Source: Micromonospora sp. CB01531 (lineage in GTDB: Bacteria > Actinomycetota > Actinomycetes > Mycobacteriales > Micromonosporaceae). Taken from it: a DNA stretch of 64,000 nt. Shown one piece after another: positions 17,535 to 26,885 of the stretch. The notes beneath the pieces were generated by a model. It had not been told where the DNA came from. It saw only the letters and a program-made list of their open reading frames with translations, and did no database searches. The stretch covers positions 221,794 through 285,793 of the forward strand of contig NZ_LWLS01000105.1 of NCBI RefSeq assembly GCF_001905095.1. Direction: 5' to 3'. The stretch's first letter is position 1, and the number at the start of each line of letters is the position of its first letter. Made by a program: the position numbers and the translations under genes.

Positions 17535-17650
17535 TGATCAAGTTTCGCACCGGCAGTTACCCAGCTCACACCGGGCGCGTGAACATCGGTGGCCTTGGCG
17601 AGAAACGGGTCACCGGTACGCGACGCTGCCGACGGGCGGATGATGGGGCG

Positions 17651-18322
17651 TCACCGATCCAGTGCGGCGGTCAATGCCTCGGGCTGGCTGAGCGCCACCA
17701 GATGGCCGCCGGGCAGGGTCTTGGGCGTGACGCCAAGGCGATGCTGGGCTGTCCGGATCTGGAACTCGACCGGGAACAGTCGGTCCTCGCGGCTGCTCAG
17801 CACCTCGGTTGGTACGTCGGGCCACGCGCCCAGCGGCCAGGGCTGCTCGAAAGGCGCTCCGGACTGCGGTGACTCGCCCGCCATGGCCTCCTTGGTGATG
17901 TCCTCTGGTACGTCGTGGAAGAAGTAGACCAGCGGATCGAACGGCTCGTCCGGGGAACGGCCCTCGCGCACGTCGCACTCACGACGCGCCTGGTCCTGGC
18001 CGGTGTTGGTCCACCAATCCTGGCCGGTCTCGCCAGGCGCCGGGATCATCGCGTTGACCAGGACCAGCCGTGAGACCGGCAGCCGGCCACAGACCAGCGG
18101 TGCGGTCAGGCCGCCCATCGACTGGGCCACCACCACCAGGCCTCTCCGTTGACCTGCCGCGTCCACCACCGTGTCTGCATAATCCTGCAGCCCCGCGCTG
18201 TCGTCTCCGGCTGGCAGGTCGACGGCGATCGCCTCGTGGCCGCGCTGATGCAGGTGGGGAATCAGCCGGTGCCAGTACCAGGCGTCGCCGCCGGCACCAG
18301 GGATCAGTATGTAGGTCGCCAC
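17651..18322 (-). CDS. Small alpha/beta hydrolase
   Basis: A 223-residue alpha/beta hydrolase of the salicylate-esterase/methylketone-synthase-like size class. The oxyanion region is IPGAGGDAWYWH at residues 7-18, the nucleophile elbow AQSMGG holds Ser68, the acid is in SREDRLFP, and the histidine is in GGHLVALSQPE. It is divergent, with a 46-bp gap, from an HxlR regulator. The gap contains a palindrome, so the hydrolase is the likely target of that regulator. The ester substrate is unknown. Confidence 0.8.
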   Translation of the reverse strand: MATYILIPGAGGDAWYWHRLIPHLHQRGHEAIAVDLPAGDDSAGLQDYADTVVDAAGQRRGLVVVAQSMGGLTAPLVCGRLPVSRLVLVNAMIPAPGETGQDWWTNTGQDQARRECDVREGRSPDEPFDPLVYFFHDVPEDITKEAMAGESPQSGAPFEQPWPLGAWPDVPTEVLSSREDRLFPVEFQIRTAQHRLGVTPKTLPGGHLVALSQPEALTAALDR

Positions 18323-18350
18323 GGTGCGAATTTAGCACCGCGTAGTGTGA

Positions 18351-18363
18351 TAGCGATACGCTA
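18351..18363. promoter_or_regulatory. Candidate HxlR operator
   Basis: TAGCG-ATA-CGCTA is a perfect 5-bp inverted repeat in the 46-bp gap between the hydrolase and HxlR genes. It ends five bases before the HxlR start codon, a position that would repress both directions. The regulator has no ribosome site, so its mRNA may be leaderless. Confidence 0.5.
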
Positions 18364-18368
18364 AGCCG

Positions 18369-19019
18369 GTGGCGCGAGCATATGACGATCCCTGCGGCCT
18401 GGCCCGGGCACTCAACCTCGTCGGCGACCGGTGGGCGTTGTTAGTCGTCCGTGAGTTGCTGCTCGGGCCAAAGCGCTTCACCGACCTTCGGCGCGGCCTG
18501 CCCGGCGCCAGCCAGAGCATGCTCACCTCCCGACTCGTGGAGCTGGAGGAGGCGCAGGTAATACGCCGGCGGCGGCTCGGTCCACCCACGAGCGCTTCGG
18601 CCTACGAGCTGACCGAATGGGGACGGGACCTCGAGCCCGCTCTGCTGCAGCTGGCCAGGTGGGGCAGTCGGAGCGCGCTGGTTTCGTCAGCAGAGCTGAG
18701 TGTTGACGCGCTGGCCCTCGCGCTGAAGACCACCTTCGACCCGGCCGCGGCGCGCGACTTTAGCGTGCGGTGTCAGCTTCGTCTCGACGGCGACATCCTG
18801 CTCGTCACTGTCGACAACGGACGGCTCGATCTGACGCGGGCTGACGGTGCCGATCCCGAGCTGGTGATCGTAACCAGTGTCACGGTGTTCCGCTCGCTCA
18901 CTTTCGGCGGCACCCCACTGCATGCCGCTGACGTCACGATCCGAGGTGACGGCGAAGTCGCCGTCCGCCTGCTCCGGCTGTTCAAACGCCCGGCACCGTT
19001 CGCCGGCTCACAGGGCTAG
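18369..19019 (+). CDS. HxlR-type regulator with an SCP2-like C-terminal domain
   Basis: A 216-residue regulator. The HxlR winged helix is at about residues 8-100 (CGLARALNLVGDRWALLVVRELLLGPKRFTDL, GLPGASQSMLTSRLVELE) and the C-terminal region (FDPAAARDFSVRCQLRLDGD) resembles the SCP2 sterol-carrier-like domain fused to some actinobacterial HxlR proteins. The start is GTG 18369. It is divergent from the small alpha/beta hydrolase, its likely target. The SCP2-like domain could bind a hydrophobic effector. Confidence 0.85.
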   Translation: MARAYDDPCGLARALNLVGDRWALLVVRELLLGPKRFTDLRRGLPGASQSMLTSRLVELEEAQVIRRRRLGPPTSASAYELTEWGRDLEPALLQLARWGSRSALVSSAELSVDALALALKTTFDPAAARDFSVRCQLRLDGDILLVTVDNGRLDLTRADGADPELVIVTSVTVFRSLTFGGTPLHAADVTIRGDGEVAVRLLRLFKRPAPFAGSQG

Positions 19020-19139
19020 CGAACTCCAGCACACCCACTCATGGCGCGATCTGCGTGCGCCCGGTGACGAGGCTGGCAGGTGGCTGCCGAAGCTCGGACG
19101 TTCGCGGCGCCCATCCGAGGAGTCCGGGTGGTGCGTGCT

Positions 19140-19445
19140 CTAGCGCGGAGCGCGGCGGTCTGCGACGGCGTACGAGGCGGCTGCGGTGAGTGCCGAGACG
19201 GCCAGTACGGCGGGCCAGGCACCGATGCGCTTGGCCAGCGGGTGCGACAGGCCGAACGCCCCGAGGTAGGCCGCGACCAGACCCGCGGTCACGGCCGGGC
19301 TCGTCCGCCGGGCCCACTCGCGTCCCGCCAGCACACCGCCGGCCGCAAGGACCACGCCGCCGAGGGGACGGTTACCGGTCCGGCGGGCGAGCTGCCATCC
19401 GCCGATAAGGGAGCCCGCGGTGGTCGCTGCGGTTGGGAGGCGCAT
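19140..19445 (-). CDS. Small multi-helix membrane protein, unknown function
   Basis: A 101-residue protein with hydrophobic helices at about residues 28-44, 51-65 and 76-95 and basic loops (ARRTGNRP, REWARRTS). Small proteins of this layout are common in actinobacteria. ATG 19445 has only a weak ribosome site (GTGGA). It reads away from the DrrA gene, with 132 bases between the starts. Confidence 0.6.
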   Translation of the reverse strand: MRLPTAATTAGSLIGGWQLARRTGNRPLGGVVLAAGGVLAGREWARRTSPAVTAGLVAAYLGAFGLSHPLAKRIGAWPAVLAVSALTAAASYAVADRRAPR

Positions 19446-19577
19446 TCCACGACCGTACCCCGGCGCCGGCGGTGTGCGCCTGGGATCAGGCGACGAGCCG
19501 ATGAACGGCCGATCATGTCAGCGGCCGTGTCAGGGTCGTGTCAGGTGGGTGGCAGGCCCGGTGCCGATGGTGGTCGC

Positions 19578-20522
19578 ATGACGAGTTCAGCGATTGCGGC
19601 TTCAGGGCTGCGGAAGGCGTACAAGGGCAAGATCGTTCTTGACGGCATCGACCTCGATGTTGCCGCGGGCACGATCTTCTCCCTGCTTGGCCCAAACGGG
19701 GCGGGCAAGACGACGACGGTAAACGTGCTGACCACGTTGATGAAGGCCGACGGCGGCACGGTACGCGTTGCCGGGCATGACGTGGCGACCGAGACCAAGG
19801 CCGTCCGCGCGGCCATCGGGGTCACCGGTCAGTTCGCCGCGGTGGACGATCTCCTGACGGGCCAGGAGAACCTCCAGTTGATGGCGGATCTCAAGCGTCT
19901 GCGCCCGGGCGAGAGCAAGCGGGTGGTCGCCGACCTGCTGGAGCGGTTCGACCTGACGGAGTCGGCGCAGAAGATGGCGGCCACCTATTCCGGGGGTATG
20001 CGCCGGAAGCTGGATCTGGCGATGACCCTGGTCGGCCAGCCCAGGATCATTTTCCTCGACGAGCCGACGACGGGTTTGGATCCGCGTAGCCGTCGGACGA
20101 TGTGGGACATCATCCGTCAGCTGGTGGCCGAGGGCGTCACCATCTTCCTGACCACCCAGTATCTGGAGGAAGCCGATCGGCTCGCCGACCGGATCGCGGT
20201 GCTCGATCAGGGCAAGCTGGTCGCCCAGGGCACTCCCGCCGAGCTCAAGCGCCAGATCCCCGGCAGTCATGTCCGGCTCCGGTTCGCGGACGACCTCGAA
20301 CTCGCCTCCGCGGTGCGGGTCCTGACCGACTCCGCGCGGGACGCCGAGGACGATCTGGTCCTGCGGGTTCCCAGCGACGGTGGGGCGAAATCGGTTCGCG
20401 CCCTGTTGGCACAACTCGACGCACATTCGATCGAGGTCGAGGAATTCTCGGTGCACACGCCGGACCTCGACGACGTCTTCCTTGCCCTGACCGGCCGTAC
20501 TCGCGCGAAGGTGAACGCATAA
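19578..20522 (+). CDS. drrA: DrrA-type ABC exporter ATP-binding protein
   Basis: A 314-residue ATPase of the daunorubicin-resistance family. Walker A is GPNGAGKTTT near residue 40, the Q-loop is in VTGQFAAVDDLLTGQENL, the signature is YSGGMRRKLDLAMTL, and Walker B is IIFLDEPTTGLDPRSR. The DrrA-type C-terminal domain (about residues 225-310, ending HTPDLDDVFLALTGR) is present. The start is ATG 19578. The stop overlaps the DrrB-type permease. Together they should export a hydrophobic compound; the DUF4097 and SARP neighbours suggest regulation within one cassette. Confidence 0.92.
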   Translation: MTSSAIAASGLRKAYKGKIVLDGIDLDVAAGTIFSLLGPNGAGKTTTVNVLTTLMKADGGTVRVAGHDVATETKAVRAAIGVTGQFAAVDDLLTGQENLQLMADLKRLRPGESKRVVADLLERFDLTESAQKMAATYSGGMRRKLDLAMTLVGQPRIIFLDEPTTGLDPRSRRTMWDIIRQLVAEGVTIFLTTQYLEEADRLADRIAVLDQGKLVAQGTPAELKRQIPGSHVRLRFADDLELASAVRVLTDSARDAEDDLVLRVPSDGGAKSVRALLAQLDAHSIEVEEFSVHTPDLDDVFLALTGRTRAKVNA

Positions 20523-21262
20523 TGAGCAACGCGACGACCATGCTGGGTCGCAACTTCAAGCACACGCTCCGGAACCCGGTCGCGGTGTTCAACGCGGTCC
20601 TGTTCCCGATCGTGATCCTGCTGATGTTCGTGTACGTGATCGGCGGCGCTTTCGACATCGGCGGCAACTACATCGACTACGCGACGCCGGGCATGGTCGT
20701 GTTGACGATCTGCTACGGGTTGAGCGCGACCGCGTTGGCCGTGAACTCCGACATGACGAAGGGGATCATCAATCGGTTCAAGGTGATGGATATCTCCCGC
20801 AGTGCCGTACTGAGCGCTCATGTCGCCGCCAGCATGCTCCGCAGTCTGATCGCCATCGCGGCCATCATCGGAGTGGCGTACGCGGTGGGATTCCGACCGG
20901 CGGCGAGCTTCCTCGAATGGCTCGGCGCGATCGGCCTCATCGTGTTGGTCTCCTTCGCGACCAACTGGATCACCGTCGCCCTGGGACTGGCGGCGAAAAC
21001 CCCGGAATCGGCGGGACTGATCTCCGTGCCGCTGGTCATGCTGCCGTTCCTGAGCAGTGCGATCGTGCCGGCCGGAACCATGGGCGCGGGGGTGCGGCAG
21101 TTCGCGGAGTACCAGCCCTTCACCCCGATCATCGAGGCACTGCGCGGGCTGCTGACCGGTGAACCTGCTGGAAGCAAGGTGGTCATCGCCGTCGTCTGGT
21201 GCGTCGGGATCGCCCTGGTCGGATATGTGTGGTCGCTGTCCACCTTCAAGAAGCGGGCGTGA
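20522..21262 (+). CDS. drrB: DrrB-type ABC-2 permease
   Basis: A 246-residue ABC-2 permease with six hydrophobic segments (about residues 22-42, 55-75, 98-125, 132-155, 165-185 and 220-240) and the family stretch PVAVFNAVLFPIVILLMFVYV. The ATG overlaps the last base of the ATPase stop (TAATG), so expression is coupled. It partners the upstream DrrA-type ATPase in a hydrophobic-drug exporter. The substrate is unknown. Confidence 0.9.
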   Translation: MSNATTMLGRNFKHTLRNPVAVFNAVLFPIVILLMFVYVIGGAFDIGGNYIDYATPGMVVLTICYGLSATALAVNSDMTKGIINRFKVMDISRSAVLSAHVAASMLRSLIAIAAIIGVAYAVGFRPAASFLEWLGAIGLIVLVSFATNWITVALGLAAKTPESAGLISVPLVMLPFLSSAIVPAGTMGAGVRQFAEYQPFTPIIEALRGLLTGEPAGSKVVIAVVWCVGIALVGYVWSLSTFKKRA

Positions 21263-21318
21263 CCAACCGGGGCGGGCACACCAACAAATCACGTACCAGG
21301 CAAGAGGGAGAAGTTGCC

Positions 21319-22179
21319 ATGCCTACATTCGCCACCCCCGGGCCCATCGCCGCCACCGTGGAAGTCGCCGGTGCTCAGGTGCGGGTCACCGCGAGCGACC
21401 GCACCGACACCGCGGTGCTGGTCGAACCCATCAACGAGGCGAGCCGGTCCGACGTCAAGGTGGCAGAGAAGACCAAGGTCGAATTCGCCGGCGGTCAACT
21501 CTCGGTCAAGACGACCGTCCCCGGGCACAAGAACAGGTCGGTCGCCATCACGATCGAGCTGCCCACCGGCTCCAGTTTCGCCGCCTACCTGGCGCACTCC
21601 GAGGTTCATGCCGACGGCTCGTTCGGCGGGTGCGAGCTGCACGTGGCATCGGGCCGGGTCCAGGTGGACCGCATCGACACGCTGCGGGCGAACATCGCGT
21701 CCGGTGAGGTCGCGATCGGCCACATCGCAGGGCGCGCCGACATCGAGGGCGGGGCGTTCGCGATCCGGATCGGCGAGGTCGAGGGCGCGGTGCGGCTCTC
21801 GAACTCCGGCGGGCAGGCCTGGATCGGCCACGCCTCGGCCGACCTCGATCTCAGCAGCGCCAGCTGCGACTTCGACATCGACCGCGCCGACGGCAGCATC
21901 GCCGCCATGACAGCCAGCGGTGCCATCCGGATCGGGCGGATGACACACGGTCCGGCGAAGCTGACAAACGGCTCGGGAAACATCGAGGTCGGCATCAGCG
22001 AGGGCACCGCCGCCTACCTCGACGTCAACAGCGAGCGAGGATCGGTGCGCGACGCCGTTTCCGTGCTGGGAAACCCTGGCCCGGCGGGCACCAGGGTCTC
22101 GGTCCACGCCCGCACGCGGCACGGCGACATCGTCATTCGACGCGCAGGTCAGAAGGCGAGCGTGGTCTCGACCAGCTGA
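21319..22179 (+). CDS. DUF4097-family beta-helix protein
   Basis: A 286-residue protein made of short repeated strands (ASGEVAIGHIAGRADIEGG, NGSGNIEVGISEG), the DUF4097/adhesin-like beta-helix pattern. No signal peptide or membrane segment is visible, so it is likely cytoplasmic. The start is ATG 21319 behind GAGGGAGAAG. It follows DrrAB by 56 bases in the same direction and overlaps the convergent SARP gene by 31 bases. DrrAB, DUF4097 and SARP-type regulators recur together in actinobacteria. The molecular role is unknown. Confidence 0.8.
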   Translation: MPTFATPGPIAATVEVAGAQVRVTASDRTDTAVLVEPINEASRSDVKVAEKTKVEFAGGQLSVKTTVPGHKNRSVAITIELPTGSSFAAYLAHSEVHADGSFGGCELHVASGRVQVDRIDTLRANIASGEVAIGHIAGRADIEGGAFAIRIGEVEGAVRLSNSGGQAWIGHASADLDLSSASCDFDIDRADGSIAAMTASGAIRIGRMTHGPAKLTNGSGNIEVGISEGTAAYLDVNSERGSVRDAVSVLGNPGPAGTRVSVHARTRHGDIVIRRAGQKASVVSTS

Positions 22180-25100
22180 GCCGAGCTCGCCTGCGTACCC
22201 TCCTGCGACACCTCGGCGAACCGTGCTTCGCCGAGGTGTCGCCGTACGTCCCGCTCGATCCTGGCCGCATCCGGGTGGGCGAGATCCGGCACTCCACGTG
22301 CGCCGACGCTGGCCGCGAGCAGTCGCGCCGCCTGCTCGTACTGGTCGTGCCGGAGCGCGAGGTCCGCAACACCGACGAGGGCCTGGGCGATCATGGGAGC
22401 GTGTCCCGCCTCGGACGCCGCCTGCCAGGCCGCCACGCGGTGAGAACGAGCCTCCCGAAGATCGTCGACCAGGTAGCCGAGCACGTCGTGGATGCCCGCG
22501 CGGATGTCCGCCGTCGCCGCCTCGTCGCCGAGCAGGGCCGTCGCGACCCCGAGTTGGTGGCGTGCCTCCGCGGCGTCACCGACCCAACGCGCGAGGTCGG
22601 CCTTGGCGAGCGCCAGCTCGACCAGCGCGTGCGGCCAGGTAACCCCTTCGGCGCACCGCTCCGCCTCGGCGATGGCGGCCGCACTGGAGTCCCGGTCGCC
22701 GTGCAGCCAGTACAGCAGGGCCTGTTGGGTCCGCAGCCGGATGACATCCTCGACGGCGCCGACCTCGGTGACGAGCGTGACCGCCTGTTCGTAGTGCGCA
22801 CACGCACCGGCGAACTCACCGCGCCGGGCGAGTTGGCCCGCCAGCTCGGACAGGGCGATGGACATGCCGAACCTTTCGCCGAGCGTGCGGAACTCGGCGA
22901 GCGCAAGCTCCAGGTTGGCCTCCGCATCCCGGCCGCCCTGACCGAGCATGATCCGCATCTTGCCGAGCTGGAACCGGGCCAGGGCGCGTACCCAGGGGTC
23001 TTCGTTGTCCAGCACCGACTCGAACGCGGTCACCGCGGCGTCCGGCTCCTGCAGCAGGCGTTCCAGCGCGTCGACCAGTCCCAGCAGCGGGTTGCGGTGC
23101 TGGCTTTGCTGACTGAACCGGTACGCCTGGTGGATCCATTCCGCGCCCAGGTGTTCGTCGCCCCGCCCGGAGGTCACGAAGAGCACCACGATCCCGTACG
23201 CCATGGCCCGGACGTCATCGGTCACGTCGCCGGGGATGTTGGTGGCCGCGAGCATCAGCTCGAGGCCTTCGGTCCGGCGCCCGCCGAGCCACCAGTACCA
23301 GCCGGCGGCGGCCGCGAGCCGCATCGCCGCCTGTGCGTCACCAGCCGCGACCGCCGCCCGCATCGCGGCGCTGATGTTGTCGTGTTCGGCCTCGAGCGTG
23401 GCGAGCCAGGCCAACTGCTCGGCGCGGCGCAGATGTGGCTCCGCGGTCTCGGTGAGGTCGGTGAAGTAGGCGAGGTGCGCCCGGCGAGCCAGGTCGGATT
23501 CGCCCGCTTCGGCGAGCCGATCCGCGGCGTACTCCTTGATCGTGCTGATCATCCGATAGCGCGGGGCGGCGTCGCCCTCGGTGACCAGCAGCGACTTCTC
23601 GGCCAGCGACGTGAGCAACTCCAGCACTTGATCCGGCTCGACGTTATCGCCGGCGCAGACCCACTCGGCCGCTTCCAGGCTCGCCCCGCCGGAGAACACC
23701 GACAGCCGGCGCAGGACCGTCCGCTCGGCCTCGGTGAGCAACTCCCAGCTCCAGTCGACCACCGCGCGCAGCGTCTTGTGCCGCGGCAAGGCGGTACGGC
23801 TCCCGCTGGTCAGCAGGCGGAACCGGTCATCGAGCCGGTTGGCGAGCTGATCGATGGTCATGGTGCGCAACCGGGCGGCGGCCAGTTCGATCGCCAGCGG
23901 CATCCCGTCCAGCGCCCGGCAGACGCGCACCATCGTCGACAAGGTGTGCTCGTCGACTCCAAGATCCTTGCGCACCGCGCCGGCCCGGTCCCGCAGCAAA
24001 CGGACGGCCGGCGAGGACGCGGTCTCGGCAAGGCCGGCGTCGGTTGGCACGGCCAGTGGCTCGACCAGCCACAGCGCCTCACCGGTGATGCCGAGCGGTT
24101 CCCTGCTCGTCGCCAGGATACGCAGCCGTCGGCATTGCCCGAGCACCCGATCGGCGAACCTCGCCGCCGCCTCGATCAGATGCTCACAGTTGTCCAGGAT
24201 CAGCAGCGCTTCCCGCTCGCGGATCGCGGCAATGAGCCCGTCCGCCAGATCCGCGCTCGGACCCGCGCCGAGCAGAGCATCCCGCAGCCCGAGCGCGGTG
24301 AGCGCTGCCTGCGCGACATCACCGTCGGCGCCGATGGCGGCAAGTTCCACCAACCAGACTCCGTCCGGCAGGTCACCGATCAGCGTGCGTGCGGTTTCCG
24401 TGGCCAGCCTGGTCTTGCCCGAACCGCCCGGCCCGATCAAGGTGATCAGACGATGCTCCGCGATGAGCTCGCGGACGGCAGCGACATCAGCGTCGCGGCC
24501 GACGAAACTGGTGAGCTCGGCACGCACGTTGGTCTTCCGGTGCTCCTCCCGCCGCCCCAGTTCGCCCCGTAGTAAGGCGACATGTAAGGCCGACAACTCC
24601 GGCGAGGGGTCGACGCCCAGCGCGTCGGAAAGTGCCTCCCTCGTACGTTCGTAGGCGAGCAGGGCCTCGGAGTCGCGGCCGGCTGCCACCAGGGCCCGCA
24701 TCAGCGCGGCGACCAGCGGCTCCCGCAGCGGATGCGCGGCCACCGCGTCGGTCAGTTCCGCGACCACCTCCGCTCCGTGGCCCAGGCTGACCTCCGCTTC
24801 GAAGCGATCCTCCATCGCCGCCAGGCGCAGCCCCTCGAGCCGCGTCACCGCCGCGTCGAACGCCTCACTGTCCCCCAACCCCACATCCTGCATAGCCGCA
24901 CCGCGCCACAAGGTGAGGGCTTCGCGCAACAGCCGAACTCGCTGGAGACCCTCCTCGTGGCGAGCCCGGCCGATGAGGCGTTCGAACCGAAGGGCGTCGA
25001 CGGCGTCAGGGCCCACCATCAATCGGTAGCCGCCCGTCTGCCCGTCGATCACCCCGCCAGGCAGCGCCTTCCGTAGCCGGGAAGCCAAGCGTTGCAGGGC

Positions 25101-25283
25101 GTTCGCCGCATCGGCCGGCGGGTTCTCACCCCAGATCCAGTCGATGAGCGCCGCCTTCGGCACGACTCGGCCTGGTTCGAGTGCCAGGGCGACCAACAGT
25201 GCGCGCAACCGGGCGCCGGGAACGTCGGCCAGGATGCCTTCGTTCGTGCGAACCTCGAATGATCCAAGCATCCCGACCTGCAC
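22149..25283 (-). CDS. SARP/BTAD-NTPase-TPR transcriptional regulator (AfsR-like)
   Basis: A 1044-residue regulator. Domains in order: an OmpR-type winged helix at residues 1-75 (MLGSFEV, GARLRALLVALALEPGRVVPKAALIDWIWG), a BTAD helical domain to about 235, an NTPase from about 260 (Walker A LIGPGGSGKT; Walker B-like LLILDNCEH; FSGGASLEAAEWV), then TPR-like helices. GTG 25283 is taken because earlier residues look non-coding; ATG 25271 is an alternative. The 3' end overlaps the DUF4097 gene. AfsR-like proteins control natural-product and transporter genes. The local DrrAB cassette is the probable target. Confidence 0.9.
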   Translation of the reverse strand: MQVGMLGSFEVRTNEGILADVPGARLRALLVALALEPGRVVPKAALIDWIWGENPPADAANALQRLASRLRKALPGGVIDGQTGGYRLMVGPDAVDALRFERLIGRARHEEGLQRVRLLREALTLWRGAAMQDVGLGDSEAFDAAVTRLEGLRLAAMEDRFEAEVSLGHGAEVVAELTDAVAAHPLREPLVAALMRALVAAGRDSEALLAYERTREALSDALGVDPSPELSALHVALLRGELGRREEHRKTNVRAELTSFVGRDADVAAVRELIAEHRLITLIGPGGSGKTRLATETARTLIGDLPDGVWLVELAAIGADGDVAQAALTALGLRDALLGAGPSADLADGLIAAIREREALLILDNCEHLIEAAARFADRVLGQCRRLRILATSREPLGITGEALWLVEPLAVPTDAGLAETASSPAVRLLRDRAGAVRKDLGVDEHTLSTMVRVCRALDGMPLAIELAAARLRTMTIDQLANRLDDRFRLLTSGSRTALPRHKTLRAVVDWSWELLTEAERTVLRRLSVFSGGASLEAAEWVCAGDNVEPDQVLELLTSLAEKSLLVTEGDAAPRYRMISTIKEYAADRLAEAGESDLARRAHLAYFTDLTETAEPHLRRAEQLAWLATLEAEHDNISAAMRAAVAAGDAQAAMRLAAAAGWYWWLGGRRTEGLELMLAATNIPGDVTDDVRAMAYGIVVLFVTSGRGDEHLGAEWIHQAYRFSQQSQHRNPLLGLVDALERLLQEPDAAVTAFESVLDNEDPWVRALARFQLGKMRIMLGQGGRDAEANLELALAEFRTLGERFGMSIALSELAGQLARRGEFAGACAHYEQAVTLVTEVGAVEDVIRLRTQQALLYWLHGDRDSSAAAIAEAERCAEGVTWPHALVELALAKADLARWVGDAAEARHQLGVATALLGDEAATADIRAGIHDVLGYLVDDLREARSHRVAAWQAASEAGHAPMIAQALVGVADLALRHDQYEQAARLLAASVGARGVPDLAHPDAARIERDVRRHLGEARFAEVSQEGTQASSAQLVETTLAF

Positions 25284-25466
25284 TCGCTGATTCTCCCACG
25301 GCGGTGTGCCCTTGCCGGACGTGCGGCCCGTCACCGGTAGCGCCTCCGAGATCCAGGCACGACCGGTTGTTCAGGACGGCGCCGCCCCGCTCGGGACCGG
25401 GCGCGGGCGCGGGTGACGGATCGGGTGGTGAGTTGGCGGCGGAGCGGACCTGGTGCTCCGGTTCGG

Positions 25467-26411
25467 CTACCGCTTCACCAGGTTGCGCAGCGCGGCGACC
25501 AGCGACCGGTCGCTGACCTCGGCGTAGATCTTCTTGTCGGGACCGACCAGGACGACGTACGGGCAAGCCTGTTCGTCGCCGCCCATGGCCTTGTCGACCA
25601 GCTTCCGGCCGGTCGCCACCTCGTACACCCGAAGGCGGTAACTGGCCTTCAGCAGCGTCAACGTGTCCGGCTTCGGGTCGTCGTACTTGCACCGACGGAT
25701 CGTCGCGCCGGTGCTGACCCGGTCCAGGCAGGCGACCATCTGCACGTTCTTCGGATCCTCCGACGCCCAGGTCTGTTCCACCCGCTTCGACAGGCCCTCG
25801 TCGTAGTAGTAGCCGTTGTCCTGACGGCGGTGGTTTCCCGGGCCGTCTCCGATGAGCAGCACAACCGGGTGCGGGGCCTTGCCGGCGCGCTTGGGCGACT
25901 GGGGGTAGTAGAGGATGCCGTCGCACACGTTGTTCAGATCGGAGATCTGGGTTGCCGCGTAGTCGCTGGGCTGCGGCCCCTGCGGCACCGGCTCCGCGCT
26001 CTCGGCCGCGTGAGGGCTCGGGGCCGGGCTACCGGTCGTGGACGACCGCCGCGTCTCGGTCGCCGGCTTGGCCGCGTCGCGCTTCGTGGAGCGCAGCAGG
26101 AAGGCCCCGCCGACCAGGCCCGAGCAGGCCACCAACAGCAGTACGCTCAGCGCCACGACGGCGATGATCAGGCCGCGGTTGCGGTGGCCGGGTGGCGGTG
26201 GGTCGGCTGGCAGTTGCGGGCCGAACGGTGTGACCATCGTGGGCGGTCCGAACGGCTGGACTGCCGTGGGTGGCACCTGCGGCGGTGGCGCGCCGTGGAC
26301 CGGTGCCGGCTCGGGAGCCGCACCGTCCGGCAGCGGCGTCCATGCCGCTTCCGGACCTCGCACCCAGTCCGCCGTCGATCCTGAATCAGGTCCGGCCCCC
26401 GCGTCGGACAT
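25467..26411 (-). CDS. Pro-rich single-helix membrane protein with an external domain
   Basis: A 314-residue protein. Residues 1-75 are Pro/Gly-rich and cytoplasmic, one helix at about 80-105 (GLIIAVVALSVLLLVACSGLVGGAFLL) crosses the membrane, a Ser/Pro/Thr linker follows, and residues 150-314 form an external domain with three or four Cys (NNVCDGILYY, VACLDRV, RRCKYDD, EQACPYVV) that may make disulfides. ATG 26411 is preferred because AAGGGG lies six bases upstream; ATG 26417 would touch it. I do not recognise the family; the pattern is common in mycelial actinobacteria. Confidence 0.7.
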   Translation of the reverse strand: MSDAGAGPDSGSTADWVRGPEAAWTPLPDGAAPEPAPVHGAPPPQVPPTAVQPFGPPTMVTPFGPQLPADPPPPGHRNRGLIIAVVALSVLLLVACSGLVGGAFLLRSTKRDAAKPATETRRSSTTGSPAPSPHAAESAEPVPQGPQPSDYAATQISDLNNVCDGILYYPQSPKRAGKAPHPVVLLIGDGPGNHRRQDNGYYYDEGLSKRVEQTWASEDPKNVQMVACLDRVSTGATIRRCKYDDPKPDTLTLLKASYRLRVYEVATGRKLVDKAMGGDEQACPYVVLVGPDKKIYAEVSDRSLVAALRNLVKR

Positions 26412-26514
26412 GTGCATCCCCTTGTCGATCCAGAGCGAAGAGCGAACCTATCAAGATCCCGCCGTGTTGGGGGCGGGTGCAGGTCGGGCGGCGAGGCCCG
26501 GGGGATACCCGCTG

Positions 26515-26841
26515 TTACGGCAGGGTTCGTTGCATCCTTCGGGTTGGCACATGGGTTACTGCCGCGTGTGTCATGACACCGAGCCAGCCTCCGGCGAGAA
26601 GCCCGATCAGTGCCGCCCAGTCTGCGCCGATACTGGGCTGGAGCAGCTTGTTGGTCGCCAACCCAGCCGGCACCCCTGCAGCTGCGCCAGCAGCTAGAGC
26701 CCACCATCGATGCCGTACTCCCTCGATGTGCACCTGGAGGTAGGGCGACACAGCCGTCAGGAGCAAGATGGTCGGCGGGATCGAGGGCGTCAACAGCACG
26801 AGGCCCATGCCGATGATCGCCCCGGGGATGAGACACGCCAA
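26515..26841 (-). CDS. Small membrane protein, possibly frameshifted at its 5' end
   Basis: Up to 108 residues with three hydrophobic segments (GAIIGMGLVLLTPSIPPTILLL, WWALAAGAAAGVPAGLA, AALIGLLAGGWLGVMTHAA). The only start before the first helix is TTG 26841 without a clear ribosome site. An ATG-led open frame one register away begins at 26885 (MSHAPVDLGHAFVSA) and would run straight into LACLIPG if one extra T were present near 26843. So the gene may have lost one base, or the read has an error. Function unknown. Confidence 0.5.
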   Translation of the reverse strand: MACLIPGAIIGMGLVLLTPSIPPTILLLTAVSPYLQVHIEGVRHRWWALAAGAAAGVPAGLATNKLLQPSIGADWAALIGLLAGGWLGVMTHAAVTHVPTRRMQRTLP

Positions 26842-26885
26842 GCCGAAACAAAAGCGTGACCCAGATCAACCGGCGCGTGGCTCAT

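Noticed and set aside
22236..24572. Long plus-strand open frame (about 778 codons) opposite the SARP regulator
   Set aside because: No family motifs and complete overlap with a well-supported AfsR-like gene.
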